A stretch of DNA of 64,000 nucleotides from Hydrogenophilaceae bacterium. GTDB lineage: Bacteria; Pseudomonadota; Gammaproteobacteria; Burkholderiales; Thiobacillaceae. The stretch lies in the NCBI GenBank assembly GCA_024709485.1, contig JANJWO010000007.1:1-64000 (forward strand), read 5' to 3'. Positions 48,716 to 59,659 of this stretch are shown here, piece after piece. Made by a program: the position numbers and the translations under genes. The notes below the pieces were generated by a model. It saw only the letters and a program-made list of their open reading frames with translations, was not told the DNA's origin and did not search any database. Each line of letters begins with the position of its first letter. Within the stretch, counting starts at the first letter, position 1.

Positions 48716-49663
48716 ATGATCCGCTTTTTCGATGTCGACCGCGTCATCCCGTTCATGCGCTACGGGAAGACCACCACGACCATTTCGCTGGGCACCTTCA
48801 TCTTCGCGGTGTGGGCGCTGTGGGCGTATGGCCTCAACCTCGGGGTGGACTTCACCGGCGGCACGGTGATGGAAGTCAGCTACAGCCAGCCCGCCCAGCT
48901 CGACCAGATCCGCGGCTCGCTGGAGAACGCCGGCTTCAAGGAAGTCGCGGTGCAGAACTTCGGCACCTCGCGCGACGTGCTGATCCGCCTGCCGGTGAGC
49001 AAGGATGCCACCGCGGCCCAGATCAGCAACCGAGTCATGGACACACTGAAGGCGCAGCACCCCGACGTGGCGCTGAAAAAGATCGACTTCGTCGGCCCCC
49101 AGGTCGGCAAGGAACTCTACGACAATGGCGCGCTGGCGCTGTTCGTGGTGGCCGTCGGCATCATGGTTTACCTGGCGATCCGCTTCGAATGGCGCTTCGC
49201 CGTCTCCGGCATGATCGCCAACGCCCACGACGTCGTCATCATCCTCGGCATGTTCGCCTTCTTCCAGTGGGAGTTCACCCTCACCGTGCTGGCCGGCATC
49301 CTCGCCATCCTGGGCTATTCGGTGAACGAGTCCGTGGTGGTGTTCGACCGCATCCGCGAAAACATCCGCAAGATGCGCAAGGCCAGCATTCCCGAGATCA
49401 TCGACACCTCCATCACCCAGACCTTCAGCCGCACCATCATCACCCACCTCTCCACCCAGATCGTGGTGCTGGCGATGTTCTTCTTCGGCGGCGAGGCGCT
49501 GCACAACTTCGCGCTGGCGCTGACCATCGGCATCATGTTCGGCATCTATTCCTCGGTGCTGGTTGCCTCGCCGCTGCTGCTGATGTTCGGCGTCAAGCGC
49601 GAGCACTTCCTGCGCGAGGACAAGCCCAAGGAAGGCGTGAGCGCGGACGGCGCGCAGGTTTAA
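48716..49663 (+). CDS. secF: Protein translocase subunit SecF
   Basis: 315 residues. LGVDFTGGTVMEV is the conserved periplasmic start, and GYSVNESVVVFDRIREN lies in the C-terminal membrane core, which has six segments in total. It completes the SecDF complex. It is ten bases after secD on the same strand. A style B element follows. Confidence 0.97.
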   Translation: MIRFFDVDRVIPFMRYGKTTTTISLGTFIFAVWALWAYGLNLGVDFTGGTVMEVSYSQPAQLDQIRGSLENAGFKEVAVQNFGTSRDVLIRLPVSKDATAAQISNRVMDTLKAQHPDVALKKIDFVGPQVGKELYDNGALALFVVAVGIMVYLAIRFEWRFAVSGMIANAHDVVIILGMFAFFQWEFTLTVLAGILAILGYSVNESVVVFDRIRENIRKMRKASIPEIIDTSITQTFSRTIITHLSTQIVVLAMFFFGGEALHNFALALTIGIMFGIYSSVLVASPLLLMFGVKREHFLREDKPKEGVSADGAQV

Positions 49664-49666
49664 TCA

Positions 49667-49757
49667 GTGAAGAGAGAAGGGACCGCGCCTGCGGCGCTCA
49701 CGGGGGCAGGGTAACGCCCGCTTCCCACCCTTCACCCTTTCCCCTCCCCCTTCCGCC
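49667..49757. repeat. Style B intergenic palindrome
   Basis: The left part is GTGAAGAGAGAAGGGA and the right part is a C-rich, G-poor pyrimidine tract, TTCCCACCCTTCACCC, continuing to CCTTCCGCC. The pairing is imperfect. It fills the secF-dedA gap. Confidence 0.55.
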
Positions 49758-49766
49758 TTCACCGCC

Positions 49767-50369
49767 ATGGAACTGCTGCATCAATTCATCGACTGGATCC
49801 TCGCCACCGTCCACGACTGGGGCTACCTGGGCATTTTCGTCCTGATGGGGCTGGAGTCCACGGTGCTGCCGGTGCCGAGCGAGGCGGTGCTGATTCCCGC
49901 CGGCTATCTCGCCCACCAGGGCAAGATGAGCTTCGAACTGATCGTGCTCGCCTCCACCCTCGGCAGCCTGGCCGGCGCCAGCCTCAATTACCTGTTCGCG
50001 CTGTGGGTGGGGCGGCCGTTTCTGGAACGCTGGGGCAGGTATTTCTTCGTGCGCCATGAGCTGCTGCACAAGACCGACGTGTTCTTCAACCGGCACGGCG
50101 CCATCTCGACCTTCACCGGCCGCCTGATCCCGGGCATCCGCCACCTGATCTCGCTGCCCGCCGGGCTGACCCGCATGCACTACGGGAAATTCGCCTTCTA
50201 CGCCTGCCTCGGCGCGGGCGTCTGGTCGCTGATCCTCACCGCCCTGGGCTGGTACATCGGCGGCAACGAGGAGTTGATCGCGCGCTACCTCAAGCAGATC
50301 ACCCTTGCCGTGGTGCTGGCGATGGTCGCGGGAATCGCGCTCTACTGGCGGTGGCAAAGGAAGGGCTGA
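49767..50369 (+). CDS. DedA family membrane protein
   Basis: 200 residues. The DedA/SNARE-associated pattern shows as GLESTVLPVPSEAVLIPAGYLA, then FTGRLIPGIRHLISLPAG and GAGVWSLILTALGWYIG. DedA proteins are membrane-embedded flippase-like proteins linked to undecaprenyl phosphate or lipid transport and to membrane potential. The 3' end overlaps the SEC-C gene by 19 bases. Confidence 0.92.
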   Translation: MELLHQFIDWILATVHDWGYLGIFVLMGLESTVLPVPSEAVLIPAGYLAHQGKMSFELIVLASTLGSLAGASLNYLFALWVGRPFLERWGRYFFVRHELLHKTDVFFNRHGAISTFTGRLIPGIRHLISLPAGLTRMHYGKFAFYACLGAGVWSLILTALGWYIGGNEELIARYLKQITLAVVLAMVAGIALYWRWQRKG

Positions 50370-50755
50370 AGCCCTGCCCCTGCGGCAGCGGCAAGGCCTA
50401 CGCCGCCTGCTGCGGGCGCCATCTCGATGGCGGCGTGCCGCCCGCCACGGCGGAAGCGCTCATGCGCTCGCGCTATAGCGCCTACGCGCTGGGCAACGCG
50501 CCCTATCTGCTGGACAGCTGGCATGCCTCCACCCGCCCCGCTGCGCTCGACCTCGCCGGACAGGCGGCGCTGAAATGGATCGGACTCAAGGTGCTGCGCC
50601 ATGAGCAGCCGGACGACGGCCACGCCATCGTGGAATTCGTCGCGCGCTACAAGGTCAACGGGCGCGCCTTCAAGATGCAGGAAACCAGCCGCTTCGTCAG
50701 GGAAGGCGGGCGCTGGTTTTATGTCGACGGCGATTCGGCGGACGGCGCGCCCTGA
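50351..50755 (+). CDS. YchJ-like SEC-C motif protein (UPF0225)
   Basis: 134 residues from a GTG at 50351. It begins with the SEC-C zinc motif PCPCGSGKAYAACCG and continues with the YchJ pattern MRSRYSAYALGNAPYLLDSWHAS and RPAAL, ending in a nuclear transport factor 2-like domain (ALKWIGLKV...RFVREGGRWFYVDG). It overlaps dedA by 19 bases, so translation is probably coupled. Function unknown; the zinc site may bind protein partners. Confidence 0.9.
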   Translation: MAKEGLKPCPCGSGKAYAACCGRHLDGGVPPATAEALMRSRYSAYALGNAPYLLDSWHASTRPAALDLAGQAALKWIGLKVLRHEQPDDGHAIVEFVARYKVNGRAFKMQETSRFVREGGRWFYVDGDSADGAP

Positions 50756-50796
50756 TAGAATCCGCAAAATTTCATTCACGCCAAGACCGAAACACC

Positions 50797-51324
50797 ATGC
50801 AACCCGGAACAACCCGACTCAAGCCCTTGTCCACCCTCCTGTTCGGCAGCCGCTGGCTGCAACTGCCCTTGTACCTGGGCCTGATCGTCGCGCAGGCGGT
50901 TTACGTCTACCTGTTCTGGGTGGAGCTTTCCCATCTGGTGGTGGAGACCCCGCGCCTGACCGAGGAAAAGATCATGCTGCTGGTGCTGGGCCTGATCGAC
51001 GTGGTCATGATCTCCAACCTGCTGATCATGGTCATCGTCGGCGGCTACGAAACCTTCGTCTCGCGCCTGGGCCTATCCGGGCATCCGGACGAACCGGACT
51101 GGCTCTCGCACGTCAACGCCAACGTGCTCAAGGTCAAGCTCGCCACCGCCATCATCGGCATTTCCTCGATTCATCTCTTGAAGACCTTCATCAACGCGCA
51201 CAATCTGGATGAGAAGACCATGCTGTGGCAAGTGGTCATTCACATGGCCTTCGTGCTGTCCGCCGTCGGCATCGCCCTGATCGACAAGCTCATGGGGCAC
51301 GCTATGGTCGACGAGAAACATTGA
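50797..51324 (+). CDS. UPF0114/YqhA family membrane protein
   Basis: 175 residues with about four membrane segments. The YqhA pattern is visible: LQLPLYLGLIVAQAVYV near the start, then VMISNLLIMVIVGGYETFVSR and DEPDWLSHVNANVLKVKLA, and VIHMAFVLSAVGIALIDKL at the C-terminal segment. The function of the family is unknown. The gene is convergent with pdxJ across a style A repeat. Confidence 0.9.
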   Translation: MQPGTTRLKPLSTLLFGSRWLQLPLYLGLIVAQAVYVYLFWVELSHLVVETPRLTEEKIMLLVLGLIDVVMISNLLIMVIVGGYETFVSRLGLSGHPDEPDWLSHVNANVLKVKLATAIIGISSIHLLKTFINAHNLDEKTMLWQVVIHMAFVLSAVGIALIDKLMGHAMVDEKH

Positions 51325-51336
51325 TCGAATCCGATT

Positions 51337-51417
51337 AACACAAAGGGAACAGAGGCGGCAGAGGAAACCAAAGGGGGCTTTAACCTGTTCCTCTGCTGCC
51401 TCCGTTCCCTCTGTGTC
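51337..51417. repeat. Style A intergenic palindrome (copy 3)
   Basis: The left arm reads AACACAAAGGGAACAGAGGC and the right arm GCCTCCGTTCCCTCTGTGT, which pair well over about 25 bases. The right arm ends two bases before the pdxJ stop. Confidence 0.85.
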
Positions 51418-51419
51418 GG

Positions 51420-52154
51420 TCAGCCCCTACGGGCCGCGGCCTCCACCATCAGCCGCTTCATTTCCGCGACCGCTTTCTCCCAGCCGGTGAACAGCGCCTG
51501 CGCCACGATGGCGTGGCCGATGTTGAGCTCGTGCACGCCGGAGATGGCGGCGATCGGCTGCACGTTGTGGTAGGTCAGGCCGTGGCCGGCGTTGACCGTG
51601 AGGCCGAGCCCGAGGCCGTAGGCGACCGCCTTGCGGATGCGGTCGAGCTCATGATGCTTGGCGACCGGGTCTTCCAGGTCGGCATAATGGCCGGTATGGA
51701 TTTCCACCAGCGGCGCGCCGCATTCGCGCGCGGCCTCCAGCTGTTTCTTGTCGGCGTCGATGAACAGCGACACGCGCACGCCGGCCTCTCTCATCTGCGC
51801 GCAGGCGTCGCGGATCTTCCCGAGCTGGCCGGCGACATCGAGCCCGCCCTCGGTGGTCAGTTCCTCGCGCTTTTCCGGCACCAGGCACACGTCCTGCGGC
51901 TTCACCCGCGCGGCGATCGCCAGCATCTCGGGCGTCACCGCCATTTCCAGGTTCATCTTGGTCTTGAGCACGCGGCGCAGGATGTCCACGTCCTCGTCCT
52001 GGATGTGGCGGCGGTCTTCGCGCAAATGCAGGGTGATGCTGTCGGCACCCGCGGTTTCCGCCTGCAATGCCGCCTCCGCCACGCTGGGATAACGGGTCTT
52101 GCGCGCCTGCCTGAGGGTGGCGATGTGGTCGATGTTGACACCAAGGTAAATCAT
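51420..52154 (-). CDS. pdxJ: Pyridoxine 5'-phosphate synthase
   Basis: 244 residues from the ATG at 52154 ([18 protein letters not shown]); GAGG lies upstream. The TIM barrel marks are [41 protein letters not shown], the phosphate-binding [13 protein letters not shown] and ELNIGHAIV. It condenses 3-amino-2-oxopropyl phosphate with deoxyxylulose 5-phosphate to make pyridoxine phosphate. acpS, a common downstream partner, is not seen here. Confidence 0.97.
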   Translation of the reverse strand: MIYLGVNIDHIATLRQARKTRYPSVAEAALQAETAGADSITLHLREDRRHIQDEDVDILRRVLKTKMNLEMAVTPEMLAIAARVKPQDVCLVPEKREELTTEGGLDVAGQLGKIRDACAQMREAGVRVSLFIDADKKQLEAARECGAPLVEIHTGHYADLEDPVAKHHELDRIRKAVAYGLGLGLTVNAGHGLTYHNVQPIAAISGVHELNIGHAIVAQALFTGWEKAVAEMKRLMVEAAARRG

Positions 52155-52166
52155 CCAAAACCTCAC

Positions 52167-52304
52167 TTCAAGCCACAGAGAACACAGCGATTCACAGAGA
52201 AATTCGGTGCATGAATTCCTGATCTTCCCATCATGAAACGCATGCCGGCAATGAATCCACGGGGTTTGCTCTATGTGCTCTGTGCCCTCTGTGGCTTGCC
52301 TTGA
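52167..52304. repeat. Style A intergenic palindrome (copy 4)
   Basis: The left arm is CTTCAAGCCACAGAGAACAC and the right arm GTGCCCTCTGTGGCTTGCC, which pair over about 18 bases with one or two mismatches. About 65 bases of unpaired sequence lie between the arms. It sits between recO and pdxJ. Confidence 0.85.
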
Positions 52305-52310
52305 AATATT

Positions 52311-53033
52311 TCATTTCTCGATCAGTTCCTTCAGCATCTGGCGAGTATAAAGCGGCTTGCCGCCGAGATGGTGGTTGATGAGCGCGCGCATGAGCTGCTT
52401 GGCCTCGGCACGGGTCACCGGCGAATCGAAGCGATCCTGATCCAGGTCCAGCAGGGTGCGGCCCGACACCGGGATGCCGATGCCGCTGCCCTTGCCCGCA
52501 TAAGGCCCGCGCTCGGGCACGAAGTAATAGGCCTGTTCTTCCCGTACCGGCTGCGCGGTTTCGGCTTCCTCGTGGAAGGTGGCGGCATAGCCGATCTCCG
52601 ACAGCAGGTGGCGCTCGAAGCGCCGCAGTATGCGCTCCAGATTGTCATCCGCCGGCCGGGCAAGCTCGGACAGCGTGGCGTGGTAATAGTCGAACAGCGC
52701 CTCGTGCGGATCGTCGCGCGCCAGCAGTTTCAGCAGCAGCTCATTGAGATAAAAGCCGCACAGCAACGGCATGCCCGAAAGCGGCGCGAGCCCGCCCTGC
52801 CATTCGGCGCCGTGCAGGGTGCGCACCTCGCCCTTGCCGAACCACGACAGCAGGAGCGGCGTGAACGGCTGCACCTGCCCGCGCAGCGCGGAACGCGGCC
52901 GGCGCGCGCCGCGCGCGACCAGCGCCAGACGCCCGTGATGGCGCGTGAACACCTCCACCACCAGCGAAGTCTCGCGGAAGGGGTAGCTGTGCAGCACGAA
53001 ACCAAGTTCGTTGTCGATGCGGGCCTGGGCCAT
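52311..53033 (-). CDS. recO: DNA repair protein RecO
   Basis: 240 residues. The N-terminal OB-fold starts ELGFVLHSYPFRETSLVVEVFTRHHGRLALVARGAR, and the helical domain contains GFYLNELLLKLLARDDPHEALFDYY. It loads RecA onto SSB-coated DNA during recombinational repair. Zinc-binding cysteines present in some RecO proteins are absent, as is common in betaproteobacteria. The start is the ATG at 53033. Style A repeats lie on both sides. Confidence 0.95.
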   Translation of the reverse strand: MAQARIDNELGFVLHSYPFRETSLVVEVFTRHHGRLALVARGARRPRSALRGQVQPFTPLLLSWFGKGEVRTLHGAEWQGGLAPLSGMPLLCGFYLNELLLKLLARDDPHEALFDYYHATLSELARPADDNLERILRRFERHLLSEIGYAATFHEEAETAQPVREEQAYYFVPERGPYAGKGSGIGIPVSGRTLLDLDQDRFDSPVTRAEAKQLMRALINHHLGGKPLYTRQMLKELIEK

Positions 53034-53055
53034 GATTCAGTCTCAGAAGGCTTTT

Positions 53056-53140
53056 ACACAGAGGAAGCAGAGGTATCAGAGGAAGGCAAATGACTTTTCC
53101 ATTCCTGTGTTTCCCTCTGTTACCTCTGTTGCCTCTGTGT
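53056..53140. repeat. Style A intergenic palindrome (copy 5)
   Basis: The left arm contains ACACAGAGGAAGCAGAGG and the right arm CCTCTGTTGCCTCTGTGT. They match over about 27 bases with a few mismatches. This is the best example, lying between era and recO. Confidence 0.88.
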
Positions 53141-53163
53141 CGATAGCATTAAAAGTTTTGACA

Positions 53164-54066
53164 CTACTCGATGCCGAGCGATTTCAGCATCTTCACGTCG
53201 TCCGCCCAGCCGCCCTTGACCTTGACCCAGACTTCCAGATAGACCCTGGCGTCGAAGACCTTTTCCATGTCCATGCGCGCCTGGGTGGAGATGGCCTTGA
53301 GCTTCTCGCCGCCCTTGCCGATGACGATGGCCTTCTGGCTGTCGCGGTCCACCAATATCGTGGCATAGATGCGGCGCAGATTGCCCTGCTCCTCGAACTT
53401 GTCGATCACCACCGCCGTGGCGTAGGGAATCTCGTCGCCGCACAGGCGGAACAGCTTCTCGCGAACGAGCTCCGCCGCCAGCACGCGCTCGCTCTGGTCG
53501 GTGACGTCGTCCTCGCCGTAAAACGCCTCGCCTTCCGGCAGGTGGCGCGCCAGGGTTTTCAGCAGTTCGTCGAGGCCGGCGCCGTGTTTGGCGGATACCG
53601 GCACGATCTCGCTGAAGGCGTGCTCGGCCGCGACCTTCTGCAGGTATTCCAGCATGGCGGCGCGGTCCTTGAGTTCGTCCTGCTTGTTCACCACCAGCAA
53701 TACCGGGCGGTCGGCCGGCAGCAGCTTCATCACCTGGCGGTCGCCCGGGTTGAGGCGGCCGGCCTCCACCAGCATGAGCACGGCATCGACCTCGGCCAGG
53801 GCCTGCCGGACGCTGCGGTTCAGCGCCGTGTTCAGGCGTCCGCCGTGGCGCGTCTGGAATCCGGGGGTGTCGACGAACACGTACTGGACGCCGGGATCGG
53901 TGCGGATGCCCAGCACCCGGTGCCGCGTGGTCTGCGCCTTGCGCGAGGTGATGCTGACCTTCTGCCCCACCAGCTTGTTGAGCAGCGTGGACTTGCCGAC
54001 GTTGGGGCGGCCGACGAGGGCGACGAAACCCGCGCGGTGCGGCGCGTTCGACTCGTTGCCGCTCAC
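53164..54066 (-). CDS. era: GTPase Era
   Basis: 300 residues from a GTG at 54066. The stop of rnc overlaps it as GTGA, so translation is coupled. G1 is [10 protein letters not shown]3 DTPG, G4 NKQD, and the effector region is TTRHRVLGI. The C-terminal KH domain contains [12 protein letters not shown]. It binds 16S rRNA and supports 30S assembly. The open frame reaches 54261 but the upstream part is antisense-like and unrelated. Confidence 0.97.
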   Translation of the reverse strand: MSGNESNAPHRAGFVALVGRPNVGKSTLLNKLVGQKVSITSRKAQTTRHRVLGIRTDPGVQYVFVDTPGFQTRHGGRLNTALNRSVRQALAEVDAVLMLVEAGRLNPGDRQVMKLLPADRPVLLVVNKQDELKDRAAMLEYLQKVAAEHAFSEIVPVSAKHGAGLDELLKTLARHLPEGEAFYGEDDVTDQSERVLAAELVREKLFRLCGDEIPYATAVVIDKFEEQGNLRRIYATILVDRDSQKAIVIGKGGEKLKAISTQARMDMEKVFDARVYLEVWVKVKGGWADDVKMLKSLGIE

Positions 54067-54746
54067 CTGATTTCCCCGACCTGTTTCAAGACGGCGAGCG
54101 CGGCCTCCTGCTCTGCGGCGCGGCGGCTTTTGCCCTGTCCCTGGGCGGCAATGTCCAAGGCCGGGATATGGCAGGCGACGACGAAAATCTGGTCGTGCGC
54201 TTCGCCGCGCGTGCCGGACAACTGGTAATCCGGCAGCGCATGCTTTCTCGCCTGCAGCCATTCCTGCAGGCGGGTCTTGGCATCCTTGCCGGAAACATTC
54301 GGGTCGATGTTGGCGATGGCGGACTCGAACTGCCGCAGCACCGCCGCCTGCGCGGCCTCGAATCCGGCATCGAGAAACACCGCCCCGATGATCGACTCCA
54401 GCGCATCCGCCAGCATGGACGGGCGCCTGAAGCCGCCGCTTTTGAGTTCGCCCTCGCCCAGCAGCATGTAGTCGCCGAGCTTGAGGCGCACCGCGATCTC
54501 GGCCAGGGTGTCCTGCTTGACCAGGTTCGCGCGCATGCGCGAGAGCGTGCCCTCGGGCAGATTGGGGAAGGCGTCGTACAGCGCCTTGGCGATGGTGCAG
54601 TTGAGCACCGAGTCGCCCAGGAACTCCAGGCGTTCGTTGTGCTGCGCGCCGTAGCTGCGATGCGTGAGCGCCTGCCTGAGCAGGCCCTCCTGGCGGAAGC
54701 TGTGCCCCAGGCTGTCGCTCAGGCGGTCGAGTCGATTATTCGTCAA
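54063..54746 (-). CDS. rnc: Ribonuclease III
   Basis: 227 residues, starting at a TTG (54746), with no other suitable start before the catalytic region. The catalytic block is [14 protein letters not shown], with a second acidic site in [16 protein letters not shown], and the double-stranded RNA-binding domain is at the C-terminus. It processes rRNA precursors and structured mRNAs. It overlaps era by four bases. A DUF4845 gene lies 18 bases upstream. Confidence 0.95.
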   Translation of the reverse strand: MTNNRLDRLSDSLGHSFRQEGLLRQALTHRSYGAQHNERLEFLGDSVLNCTIAKALYDAFPNLPEGTLSRMRANLVKQDTLAEIAVRLKLGDYMLLGEGELKSGGFRRPSMLADALESIIGAVFLDAGFEAAQAAVLRQFESAIANIDPNVSGKDAKTRLQEWLQARKHALPDYQLSGTRGEAHDQIFVVACHIPALDIAAQGQGKSRRAAEQEAALAVLKQVGEIR

Positions 54747-54764
54747 GCTGCCGCGCCGCCAGAT

Positions 54765-55133
54765 TCAATTGCCATCCGAACGCGCGGAAAAATCCGCCAG
54801 CAGGCTCAGGTTGCCGGCCAGGGGCGCCTCGAAGGAATACTCGACGGCCACGACCGTCCGGCCATTGTCGCGATCGATCTTGAGATCGGCGGCGGAAACC
54901 GTCGAGATGTTGTCGATCAGCGCGCGCTTCGAAAAGCGGTCGCGGATTTCGGCGTTGCTCATGCCGTTGGTGTTGGCCTCTTTGCCGATGTCATTGAGGA
55001 TTTTCTTGATTTCGAAGAATTCCGAATAGGCCGGAATCAGCCTCATCGCCACCAGCGCGACGAAGACCACGACGATGCCCCACAACACCATGCCCACCAG
55101 GGTTACACCACGCTGCCGACGGCGATTAATCAT
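54765..55133 (-). CDS. DUF4845 membrane protein
   Basis: 122 residues. One N-terminal membrane helix (GVTLVGMVLWGIVVVFVALVAMRLIPAY), preceded by a basic MINRRRQR, then a periplasmic or cytosolic domain with a small alpha/beta pattern ending in NLSLLADFSARS. The family is found between lepB and rnc in many beta- and gammaproteobacteria. Function unknown. GAGGGAGG lies close before the ATG. Confidence 0.92.
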   Translation of the reverse strand: MINRRRQRGVTLVGMVLWGIVVVFVALVAMRLIPAYSEFFEIKKILNDIGKEANTNGMSNAEIRDRFSKRALIDNISTVSAADLKIDRDNGRTVVAVEYSFEAPLAGNLSLLADFSARSDGN

Positions 55134-55143
55134 GCTGCCTCCC

Positions 55144-56016
55144 TCAATCGATCATTGTGCCGATGCGTTTGAAATCACCGAAATTCATCCAGATCAGGAA
55201 CGCCTTGCCGACGATGTTCCGCTCGGGCACGAAGCCCCAGTAGCGGCTGTCGTTGCTGCCGTCGCGATTGTCGCCCATCATGAAATAGTGCCCTGCCGGC
55301 ACGCGGCAGGCAAATCCGTCTTCATTGTAGGTGCAGTTTTCCTGGTAAGGAAAGCGCTTGGCCTGCTCCGGGATGAAGCCGGGGATGCCGGGGACGGTCA
55401 TGGCCGCGTGCTCGTGCGTGCCCAGCTTTTCCCGATAGACGATGCCGGTGACGTAGTTGAGGCCGCCGGTTTCAAAGCTGAAGGTGCCATTCTCGCGGTA
55501 CGCCAGCGGCTGGCCGTTGATGGCGAGCCGCTTGTCGCGGTATTCCACCAGATCGCCCGGCGTCCCCACGATGCGCTTGATGTAGTCGACCGAGGGGTCC
55601 TCCGGGTAATGGAACACCATGATCTCGCCGCGCTGCGGCGCGTTCACGTCGATGATCTTCTTGTCGAGCACCGGCAGGCGGATGCCGTAGGTGTACTTGT
55701 TGACCAGGATGAAGTCGCCGGCCAGCAGGGTCGGCATCATGGAGCCGGAAGGAATGCGGAAAGGCTCGACCAGGAAGGAGCGCAACAGGAACACCAGCAG
55801 GATCACCGGGAACAGGCTGACCGAGTATTCCACGCCCGGCGCGCGCGCCTCGTCCTTGCCGCGTTTCTTCGACAGCACCAGCTTGTCCCACAGCCAGATG
55901 GCGCCGGTGATGACTGTGGCAAGGAGCAGCAGCAACGGCAGGCCGGCCACGCCCTTGAACACCAGCGCCACGCCCCCGATCAGCAGCAGCAGCAGAATGA
56001 TTGCCAAGGCATCCAT
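55144..56016 (-). CDS. lepB: Signal peptidase I
   Basis: 290 residues. Two N-terminal membrane segments; the catalytic serine is in PSGSMMPTL (about 90-98) and the lysine in YIKRIVGTPGD. The GDNRDGSNDSRYWG block is the conserved C-terminal motif. It removes signal peptides from exported proteins at the outer face of the inner membrane. It starts one base from the lepA stop. Confidence 0.97.
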   Translation of the reverse strand: MDALAIILLLLLIGGVALVFKGVAGLPLLLLLATVITGAIWLWDKLVLSKKRGKDEARAPGVEYSVSLFPVILLVFLLRSFLVEPFRIPSGSMMPTLLAGDFILVNKYTYGIRLPVLDKKIIDVNAPQRGEIMVFHYPEDPSVDYIKRIVGTPGDLVEYRDKRLAINGQPLAYRENGTFSFETGGLNYVTGIVYREKLGTHEHAAMTVPGIPGFIPEQAKRFPYQENCTYNEDGFACRVPAGHYFMMGDNRDGSNDSRYWGFVPERNIVGKAFLIWMNFGDFKRIGTMID

Positions 56017-56017
56017 G

Positions 56018-57814
<1,797 letters not shown>

Positions 57815-57888
57815 AGCAAAAAGGGCACAACGCGTGTGCCCGGTTGGATGTCTAGACAGGCTGAATTTTACCGGAAAATCAAGCCCCC

Positions 57889-57988
57889 GAGGGCACGGAG
57901 AACACAGAGTTTAAAAGCCCAGAAATAGCCACACGCTTCAAAAAAGCGCCTCGCCCCCTCAGTGACCTCAGTGCTCTCTGTGGCTGTC
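57889..57988. repeat. Style A intergenic palindrome (copy 6, degenerate)
   Basis: The left arm is GAGGGCACGGAGAACACAGAG and the right arm CCTCAGTGCTCTCTGTGGC. The pairing is weaker than in other copies. It lies after the glutaredoxin stop and before lepA in the direction of transcription. Confidence 0.6.
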
Positions 57989-57991
57989 TTG

Positions 57992-58246
57992 TCAGAGGTT
58001 TCGGTTTATCCAATCCCGCAAGGCTTCCGCGTCCAGGAAATGCCGGCAGATTTCGGCCTCGCCCGCCAGCAGCACCGGAATGTCCCAGCCATAGCGGGCC
58101 TCCAGTTCGGCCTGCCCGGTGATGTCGACTTCCTCGACGGCAAACCGGAAACGCGCGCCCCAGGGCTTGAGGGCCGCGCGCATGTCCTCGCACAGATGGC
58201 AGCCGTCGCGGCCCAGCAGGGTGAGCGCGGGCCGCGGTTCAGCCAT
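57992..58246 (-). CDS. Glutaredoxin-like thioredoxin-fold protein
   Basis: 84 residues. The redox motif CHLC (about 16-19) and the cis-proline region DIPVLL, then the C-terminal helix AEALRDWI, are those of small glutaredoxin family/DUF836 proteins. It overlaps mucD by eight bases, so translation is probably coupled. It is a standard part of the betaproteobacterial cluster between mucD and lepA. Its partner is unknown. Confidence 0.88.
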   Translation of the reverse strand: MAEPRPALTLLGRDGCHLCEDMRAALKPWGARFRFAVEEVDITGQAELEARYGWDIPVLLAGEAEICRHFLDAEALRDWINRNL

Positions 58247-59657
58247 TGCCGTTGCCGGAGATCTTCAGCGGAACATACAGCGAGGAATTGCCGCGCCGAA
58301 TCAGGACGGCGGCGCTCTTGCCCGCCGGCACGGCGCCGATCAGCTTGCGGAACTGCTCGACCGTGCGCACCTCGGTATTGTTCACCGCCAGGATGAGATC
58401 GCCCTCGCGGATGCCGGCGCGCAGCGCATCGCCGGTGGATTCCTGCACCAGCAAACCGCTGTTCAGCTTGAGTTCCTTGCGCTGCTCGGCGCTCAGCTCG
58501 GACAGCACCAGGCCGCCGCGCGAGTAGGACTTCTGGCCCGCGGCGCGCGCTGCCAGCTTGTCATCGGAGGGCATTTCGCCAATCGCGATATTCAGCTCCC
58601 TGGCCGCGCGGTCGCGCCACACCTGCACCGGCACCTGGGCGCCCGGCCGGGTGTTGCCGACGAGGCGCGGCAGGTCGCCCGAGTCCTCGATCGGCCTGCC
58701 GCCGAATTTCAGCACCACGTCGGATGCCTTCAGACCGCCCCGGGCCGCCGGACTGTCCTCTTCCACCTCGGCGATCAGCGCGCCGCGCGGCCGGTCGAGG
58801 CCGAAGGATTCCGCCAGATCGGAGCTGACCTCCTGGATGGCGACGCCCAGCCAGCCGCGCGCAACCTTGCCCGTGGTCTTGATCTGGTTCGCCACATCCA
58901 TGGCGAGGTCGATCGGGATCGAGAAAGACAGCCCCTGATAGCCGCCGCTGCGGCTGTAGATCTGTGAATTCACCCCCACCACCTCGCCTTTCAGGTTGAA
59001 CAGCGGCCCGCCCGAGTTGCCCGGATTGACGGCGACGTCGGTCTGGATGAAGGGCACATAGCTCTCCGAGGGCAGCGCGCGCCCCTTGGCGGAAACGATG
59101 CCCGAGGTCACGCTGTTCTCGAAACCGAAGGGCGAGCCGATGGCCACCACGGCCTCGCCCACGCGCAGCTTGTCGGGGTCGCCGATGGTGACCGCCGGCA
59201 GATTGCCGGCGCTGATCTTGATCACGGCGATGTCGGTGCGGGTGTCGTAGCCGACCACCTTGGCGGTGAACTTGCGCTTGTCGGTGAGCTTGACCGTCAC
59301 TTCGTCCACGCCCTGCACCACGTGGGCGTTGGTCAGGATATAGCCGTCGCCGCTGACGATGAAGCCCGAGCCTTCGCCGCGCGCGGGGATTTCACGCATC
59401 GGCGCGCCGCGGGGCGTGACTCCGGGCGGGAAGAAACGGCGGAAGAAATCCGGCATGTCGCCGTCTTCGGGGAAGGGGAAGACGTTCTGTTCGCGCTGCT
59501 GGACGATTTTCGTCGTGCTGATGTTGACCACCGCCGGGCCGTACCTTTCCACCAGATCGGCCACGTCGAGCGCGGCCGCCCGGACCGGCGCCGCGAACGA
59601 CAGCATGGCAAACAGCGAGAGCGCGCCCAGCAGGCCGCCGAGAATGAAACGCTTCAT
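58239..59657 (-). CDS. mucD: Periplasmic serine protease MucD/DegQ-type (HtrA family)
   Basis: 472 residues. A signal peptide ends near PVRAA. The catalytic triad is visible as LTNAHVV (His), TDIAVIK (Asp) and NPGNSGGPLF (Ser). Two PDZ domains follow, including GWLGVAIQEV in the first and RAGIREGDLILAVNNTEV in the second. It degrades misfolded periplasmic proteins and feeds into the sigma-E response. The position after rseC fits the algU-mucABCD gene order known from other proteobacteria. Confidence 0.95.
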   Translation of the reverse strand: MKRFILGGLLGALSLFAMLSFAAPVRAAALDVADLVERYGPAVVNISTTKIVQQREQNVFPFPEDGDMPDFFRRFFPPGVTPRGAPMREIPARGEGSGFIVSGDGYILTNAHVVQGVDEVTVKLTDKRKFTAKVVGYDTRTDIAVIKISAGNLPAVTIGDPDKLRVGEAVVAIGSPFGFENSVTSGIVSAKGRALPSESYVPFIQTDVAVNPGNSGGPLFNLKGEVVGVNSQIYSRSGGYQGLSFSIPIDLAMDVANQIKTTGKVARGWLGVAIQEVSSDLAESFGLDRPRGALIAEVEEDSPAARGGLKASDVVLKFGGRPIEDSGDLPRLVGNTRPGAQVPVQVWRDRAARELNIAIGEMPSDDKLAARAAGQKSYSRGGLVLSELSAEQRKELKLNSGLLVQESTGDALRAGIREGDLILAVNNTEVRTVEQFRKLIGAVPAGKSAAVLIRRGNSSLYVPLKISGNGNG

Positions 59658-59659
59658 GA

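Noticed and set aside
54067-54261. N-terminal extension of era
   Set aside because: It is an out-of-frame overlap of rnc with no Era similarity; the GTG at 54066 fits the GTGA overlap with rnc.
57815-57991. Small gene in the gap between the glutaredoxin gene and lepA
   Set aside because: Only a degenerate style A palindrome is present; no frame with a start and ribosome site was seen.
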